From: Clostridia bacterium
Lineage (GTDB): Bacteria > Bacillota > Clostridia > DSM-8532 > SZUA-474
Length of the DNA stretch: 37,293 nt
Direction: 5' to 3'
NCBI GenBank assembly: GCA_003251775.1
Contig: QKEK01000308.1
Location: 1-37,293 of the forward strand
Shown piece by piece: positions 33,640 through 37,293 of the stretch; the first letter of the stretch is position 1, and every line of letters starts with the position of its first letter. A model generated the notes under the pieces. It was not told where the DNA came from. It worked only from the letters and a program-made list of their open reading frames with translations, and did not search any database. The position numbers were made by a program, and so were the translations under genes.

Positions 33640-33880
33640 TAATACTATATAGATTGCAAATGTATTATACATCAACATAAAGGTTTAATCAAGATAAATA
33701 TACGTGTAGTTTTTATATGGTTTTTATATTACAAAAGTGAGGAAGGTCACTACTAATGTTGTGACCTTAGGGTACTTTACAGAAAAGCGGGCATGTATTA
33801 TCATACTTACAAGCAAGTAAATTTAAGAGTGGTTAAGTCTATTTAATGCCCCCCAAAGACTTGGCCTTTTTTTTTGCAGA
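33640..33880 (+). ncRNA. Possible small RNA before glyA, ended by a terminator
   Basis: The stretch has no gene but holds a hairpin AAGGTCAC/GTGACCTT (33743-33750 with 33761-33768) and ends in a strong terminator (33831-33875). A fresh promoter for glyA begins only after that terminator, so something upstream must be transcribed separately. A loose promoter-like pair, TTGAAG (33605-33610)/TATAAA (33627-33632), lies in the end of repeat copy C. No known RNA family was recognised. A terminator left over from a lost gene is the alternative. Confidence 0.35.
33831..33875 (+). terminator. Intrinsic terminator upstream of the glyA promoter
   Basis: GGTTAAGTCT (33831-33840) pairs with AGACTTGGCC (33857-33866) over 10 bp, including two G-U pairs, followed by nine T (33867-33875). 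Confidence 0.75.
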
Positions 33881-33897
33881 AAAACAGTATTATATAA

Positions 33898-33926
33898 TTG
33901 ACAGTAGGGGATTTTACTATTATAAT
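33898..33926 (+). promoter_or_regulatory. Consensus promoter of glyA
   Basis: TTGACA (33898-33903), a 17-base spacer and TATAAT (33921-33926); both boxes are perfect. The start codon is 38 bases downstream. Confidence 0.85.
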
Positions 33927-33963
33927 GTAAAAGTTAGAGCATACATAGTTTGAATGGAGGTTA

Positions 33964-35205
33964 ATGATTTTGTATAATTTGGACAGGCTGTCGCAGTTCG
34001 ATAAGGATGTAACAGATGCAATAAAAAATGAGATTAGTAGACAAAGAGAAAAGATTGAGTTAATCGCTTCTGAAAATTTTGTGAGCGAAAATGTAATAGA
34101 GGCTATGGGGACTCCACTTACAAACAAATATGCTGAAGGATACCCTGGTAAAAGGTATTATGGCGGTTGCGAATATGTTGATATTATCGAACAAATAGCT
34201 ATAGATAGAGCAAAAGAGTTATTTGGAGCAGAGCATGCAAATGTACAGCCCCATTCTGGTGCTCAGGCAAATATGGCAGTTTTTTATGCTATGCTAAAGC
34301 CAGGTGATACATTTATGGGAATGAATTTAGCACATGGTGGACACTTAAGCCACGGTATGGCATTAAACATGTCAGGTAAGTATTTTAATGTAGTTCCATA
34401 TGGAGTACGAGAAACTGATTGTAAGATAGATTATGATGAAGTCAGAAAAATAGCAAAAGAGTGTACGCCCAAGATGATTATAGCGGGAGCTAGTGCTTAT
34501 TCCAGACATATTGATTTTAAAGCCTTCAGAGACATTGCTGATGAGGTTGGAGCGTATCTAATGGTTGACATGGCTCATATAGCAGGCTTAGTAGCAACTG
34601 GCTTACATCCTGATCCAGTTCCATATGCACATTTTGTTACAACAACAACTCATAAAACATTAAGAGGACCAAGAGGTGGAATGATTTTATGTAAGGAAGA
34701 ATTTGCAAAGGATATAGATAGAGCTGTTTTTCCTGGAATTCAAGGCGGACCACTAATGCACGTTATAGCAGCAAAAGCAGTAAGCTTTAAAGAGGCTTTA
34801 AGTGATGAGTTTAAGGGCTATCAAAAGCAGGTAATAAATAATGCAAAGGTGCTTTCGGATTCTCTTACAGAAAAAGGATTTAGTATAGTTTCTGGAGGAA
34901 CGGATAATCATTTAATGCTTGTTGACTTAACTAACAAAGAAATAACTGGAAAAGAAGCACAATACAAGTTGGATGAGGTTTACATTACTGTTAACAAAAA
35001 CGGTATACCTTATGATAAATTAAGTCCGTTTGTTACTAGTGGTATAAGAGTAGGAACGCCAGCAGTTACCTCAAGGGGTATGAAAGAGTCAGAAATGGTA
35101 GAAATAGCTGAGCTAATTTCTATGACCATAAGTGATTATGATGAAAAGCAAGAAGAGATTAAGGAAAGAGTAAAATTGCTGACGTCAAGATTCCCATTAT
35201 ATTAA
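33964..35205 (+). CDS. glyA: Serine hydroxymethyltransferase
   Basis: A 413-residue PLP enzyme that interconverts serine and glycine and feeds one-carbon units to tetrahydrofolate. Signatures are [13 protein letters not shown], the [18 protein letters not shown] block, [22 protein letters not shown], and the PLP lysine in [14 protein letters not shown] (K231). The length is normal. The start is between ATG 33964, only 3 bases after GGAGG, and TTG 33970, at a more usual 9 bases; the protein differs by two residues. It is a single-gene unit with a perfect promoter. The downstream 219-bp gap holds no terminator that I trust. Confidence 0.97.
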   Translation: MILYNLDRLSQFDKDVTDAIKNEISRQREKIELIASENFVSENVIEAMGTPLTNKYAEGYPGKRYYGGCEYVDIIEQIAIDRAKELFGAEHANVQPHSGAQANMAVFYAMLKPGDTFMGMNLAHGGHLSHGMALNMSGKYFNVVPYGVRETDCKIDYDEVRKIAKECTPKMIIAGASAYSRHIDFKAFRDIADEVGAYLMVDMAHIAGLVATGLHPDPVPYAHFVTTTTHKTLRGPRGGMILCKEEFAKDIDRAVFPGIQGGPLMHVIAAKAVSFKEALSDEFKGYQKQVINNAKVLSDSLTEKGFSIVSGGTDNHLMLVDLTNKEITGKEAQYKLDEVYITVNKNGIPYDKLSPFVTSGIRVGTPAVTSRGMKESEMVEIAELISMTISDYDEKQEEIKERVKLLTSRFPLY

Positions 35206-35332
35206 GATATGAAAAACTAGTGAAAAGCTTTTAGAGTATATTTCGATGTTGTATATTTATACGTTATTTAGCGTTGTTTTGGATAAATATACATGAAAAT
35301 TTCACTTATTGAGTGTGATTTTGCAAAAATGT

Positions 35333-35349
35333 AACAACACAAAAAGCTT
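35333..35349 (+). repeat. Short intergenic motif AACAACACAAAAAGCTT
   Basis: The same 17-base pattern (AACAAYRCAAAAAGCTT) occurs at 27215-27231 (before rimM), 28727-28743 (before the S41 protease gene) and here, directly upstream of the yceD -35 box. A shorter relative (AACGTAAAAAGCTT) is at 28619-28632. All are on the plus strand in gaps. Confidence 0.5.
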
Positions 35350-35364
35350 TTTTAAATTTGCTGG

Positions 35365-35393
35365 TTGACAAAAATTGTGTAACTTAGTATAAT
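35365..35393 (+). promoter_or_regulatory. Consensus promoter of yceD-rpmF
   Basis: TTGACA (35365-35370), a 17-base spacer and TATAAT (35388-35393), 32 bases before ATG 35425. Confidence 0.85.
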
Positions 35394-35424
35394 TGAATCT
35401 GTCGGCTTTTTAGGAGAGACAATT

Positions 35425-35940
35425 ATGAAAATTGATATTTCCTCTGTGGTTAAATCTATAAAAGATAGGATAGATTTAGACCTAAGTGTAAATAAGGATG
35501 AGCTTTCAGAAATAACGCCTTTTAAGGATCTTCGGATAGAGTTGGTTACTCCAATGGTGTTTGTTGGAGCATTAACTAATATTGATGGGGCAATTAAGCT
35601 GTCTGGGGAAGCAAATGTAAAATATACTACCTTATGTGCCAGATGTGGTGTTGACGTAAGTAGTGTAATGAAGTTTACAATTGATGAAAAGCTTATGAAT
35701 GAAGCTGATCTTAAAGAAGATGAAAGGGAGGATTTTTTCTATTATAGCGGGAATGACCTTGATATTGGAAAGATTCTTTCAGAGTATTTTTATCTTAATT
35801 TGCCAATGAGAGAGATATGCAGTGAAGCCTGCAAGGGAAGATGTAGTAAATGTGGAGTGAATCTTAATAAAGAAGCTTGTGCCTGTATGAGTATAAATGC
35901 AAATAGTCAGTTTGAGGCATTAAAGGACTTTTTTAAGTAG
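35425..35940 (+). CDS. yceD: YceD/DUF177-family protein
   Basis: A 171-residue protein of the DUF177 family, found almost always just before rpmF and linked to 23S rRNA processing or L32 supply. The family pattern includes [22 protein letters not shown] in the middle and the cysteine-rich end ([29 protein letters not shown]), which may bind zinc. ATG 35425 has AGGAGAG about 7 bases upstream. rpmF follows after 49 bases, as in most bacteria. Confidence 0.92.
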   Translation: MKIDISSVVKSIKDRIDLDLSVNKDELSEITPFKDLRIELVTPMVFVGALTNIDGAIKLSGEANVKYTTLCARCGVDVSSVMKFTIDEKLMNEADLKEDEREDFFYYSGNDLDIGKILSEYFYLNLPMREICSEACKGRCSKCGVNLNKEACACMSINANSQFEALKDFFK

Positions 35941-35989
35941 CTATACAAAATATCGGATATTCCGGTTAGTGAAATGGAGGTGTAATGAG

Positions 35990-36169
35990 ATGGCAGTACC
36001 AAAGCGTAAGACTTCAAAGCAAAGAAAGCATAAAAGAAGAACACATTATAAGCTTGCTGTTCCAGGATTAGTTGCTTGTTCACAGTGTCATTCATTAAAA
36101 ATGCCACATAGAGTTTGTAAAGAGTGTGGTTATTATGACGGCAAGGAAGTAGTTAAGGTAGAAAATTAA
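35990..36169 (+). CDS. rpmF: 50S ribosomal protein L32
   Basis: A 59-residue large-subunit protein. [17 protein letters not shown] and the zinc-ribbon cysteines C-x2-C...C-x2-C (CSQC, CKEC) are typical, so this is the zinc-binding form. ATG 35990 has GGAGGTG 7 bases upstream; the frame is open further 5' but without a plausible start. A terminator follows 8 bases after the stop. Confidence 0.97.
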   Translation: MAVPKRKTSKQRKHKRRTHYKLAVPGLVACSQCHSLKMPHRVCKECGYYDGKEVVKVEN

Positions 36170-36177
36170 TTTCTTTA

Positions 36178-36207
36178 GCGGCAGTTTAAATAAACTGCCG
36201 CTTTTCG
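36178..36207 (+). terminator. Rho-independent terminator after rpmF
   Basis: GCGGCAGTTT/AAACTGCCGC (10 bp) with a 4-base loop, followed by TTTT. It lies only about 20 bases before the next gene's start, so that gene must be expressed by read-through or from a promoter inside this unit. Confidence 0.9.
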
Positions 36208-36227
36208 TTATAGTGGAGTTGAGACAA

Positions 36228-37293
36228 TTGAGAAATTCTTTAATTATTAAAAGTGTGCTTGATGATAGCATTGCAAAAGATAGTGGTATAGTATCAGGGG
36301 ATAGGCTAATAAGCATTAATGGTAATGAAATACAAGATGTTTTTGATTATCGTTTTATAATAGCTGATGAAAATATATTGCTCGTGGTACAAAAAACTAG
36401 TGGAGAGCTATGGGAAATAGATATAGAGAAAGATATTTATGAGGATTTGGGATTAGAATTTGAGAGTGACCTAATGTCAGAACCTAAAAATTGCAGAAAC
36501 AAATGTATATTTTGTTTCATCGAGCAATTACCAAAGGGTATGCGAAAGACATTATACTTTAAGGATGATGATACTAGATTGTCATTCTTGTCTGGAAACT
36601 ATGTTACCCTAACAAATGTATCTCAATTTGATCTTGAAAGAATAGTTAAATATAGAATGTCGCCTATAAATGTTTCAGTTCATACAACGAATCCTGATTT
36701 AAGAAGTTTTATGCTAAATAATAAATCGTCAGGAGATATATTGAACAAAATCTACTATCTAACAGATAATGGTATTCAAGTTAATGCACAGATTGTATTA
36801 TGCAGGGAAGTTAACGATAAATCAGAATTAAATAAAACCATAAATGACCTCAGTAAGCTTTACCCAAGGCTAAACAGCATATCAGTTGTGCCAGCTGGTT
36901 TAACAAAGTACAGAAAAAAATTATTTAAATTAATTCCCTATGATAGGGAGAGCTCAGCACAGGTTATTCAGCAGGTAGAGCTTTTGCAAGGAGATAATTT
37001 AAAAAAATATGGCTCACGTATTGTATTTCTTGCTGATGAGTTTTATATTATGTCACAAAAGGATACACCTATGTATGAAGAATATGAAGAATTTCCTCAA
37101 ATAGAAAACGGTGTTGGCTTAATGGCTTCTCTTGGGCATGAAATAGATGTAGCATTAAAGACAATTAAGACAAAGCTGAATTCGTGTCAAAATCTACAAA
37201 GAGAAGTTAGTATAGCTACAGGAGTTAGTGCATATAGTTTTGTTAAAACTCAAGCTGAAAAAATAATGGAAAAACAAAGTAGCTTAAGAATTC
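36228..37293 (+). CDS. DUF512 radical-SAM protein with N-terminal PDZ domain (partial)
   Basis: The frame is open from TTG 36228 to the window end (355 residues; the family is about 430-450 long). GGAG lies about 9 bases upstream. The N-terminal PDZ-like domain (IIKSVLDDSIAKDSGIVSGDRLISINGNEI) is followed by the radical-SAM cysteines C89-x3-C93-x2-C96 (CRNKCIFC) and the family blocks EQLPKGMRKTLYFKDDDTRLSFLSGNYVTLTN and SVHTTNPDLR. Members are common in Clostridia beside der/engA or ribosome genes; the function is unknown. The fragment end (ATGVSAYSF...) is in the C-terminal DUF512 domain. It is cut by the window, not broken. Confidence 0.9.
   Translation, partial: MRNSLIIKSVLDDSIAKDSGIVSGDRLISINGNEIQDVFDYRFIIADENILLVVQKTSGELWEIDIEKDIYEDLGLEFESDLMSEPKNCRNKCIFCFIEQLPKGMRKTLYFKDDDTRLSFLSGNYVTLTNVSQFDLERIVKYRMSPINVSVHTTNPDLRSFMLNNKSSGDILNKIYYLTDNGIQVNAQIVLCREVNDKSELNKTINDLSKLYPRLNSISVVPAGLTKYRKKLFKLIPYDRESSAQVIQQVELLQGDNLKKYGSRIVFLADEFYIMSQKDTPMYEEYEEFPQIENGVGLMASLGHEIDVALKTIKTKLNSCQNLQREVSIATGVSAYSFVKTQAEKIMEKQSSLRI

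Noticed and set aside
33640-33960. T-box or glycine riboswitch controlling glyA
   Set aside because: The glyA promoter lies after the terminator, so the structures are not in the glyA transcript, and neither T-box nor glycine-riboswitch core sequences were found.
1-37293. CRISPR array, rRNA or tRNA genes, SRP RNA near ffh
   Set aside because: No regularly spaced identical repeats and no recognisable rRNA, tRNA or SRP RNA core sequences were seen on either strand.

Overview
The window is AT-rich, low-GC Gram-positive chromosome. The core genes (darA, yifB/comM-dprA-topA-trmFO, ylxM-ffh-rpsP-khpA-rimM-trmD, yceD-rpmF, a DUF512 radical-SAM gene, a VanW-family gene and a DUF5711-type gene) point to the class Clostridia, perhaps a Lachnospiraceae relative. 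This placement rests on gene content only. No rRNA, tRNA or CRISPR array was recognised.

Positions 1-9,870 form a variable, partly decayed region. It holds the tail of an unknown gene, a GNAT gene killed by two in-frame stops, an intact GNAT gene, and a tightly coupled pair: a tungsten/molybdenum aldehyde:ferredoxin oxidoreductase and a YhhN/TMEM86-type lysoplasmalogenase. These are followed by a UPF1-like helicase that has lost its P-loop region, small secreted proteins on the minus strand, an IS66 scrap, and a large serine recombinase with a small gene in front of it. The recombinase ends next to a polysaccharide deacetylase gene that has no 5' part, so about 9,803-9,875 is probably the right edge of an integrated element.

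Positions 10,458-24,541 hold a VCBS/FG-GAP-like protein, the c-di-AMP receptor DarA, an MFS permease, and the block yifB/comM-dprA-topA-trmFO (DNA uptake and processing, topoisomerase I, tRNA m5U54 methylation). Four minus-strand genes follow: a VanW-family wall protein with a Pro/Thr-rich tail, a lone CheW, argJ, and a cyclophilin lipoprotein.

Positions 24,762-28,487 are the SRP/ribosome-maturation operon ylxM-ffh-rpsP-khpA-rimM-trmD behind a strong promoter. rplS, which usually follows trmD, is absent. Next come a secreted S41 protease with a peptidoglycan-binding domain, a DUF5711-like propeller protein, mntP, an HU gene with a clear terminator, a short form of proB, glyA, yceD-rpmF, and a DUF512 radical-SAM gene cut by the window end.

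Four observations stand out. (1) The AOR-lysoplasmalogenase pair suggests release of a fatty aldehyde from plasmalogens and its oxidation. (2) A structured repeat of about 110 bp occurs three times (two in tandem before the vanW-like gene, one before proB), always just upstream of a minus-strand start, with base changes that keep pairing. (3) A second, unrelated hairpin element occurs at 1,700 and 28,500. (4) A terminator-ended non-coding stretch lies before the glyA promoter and may be a small RNA.
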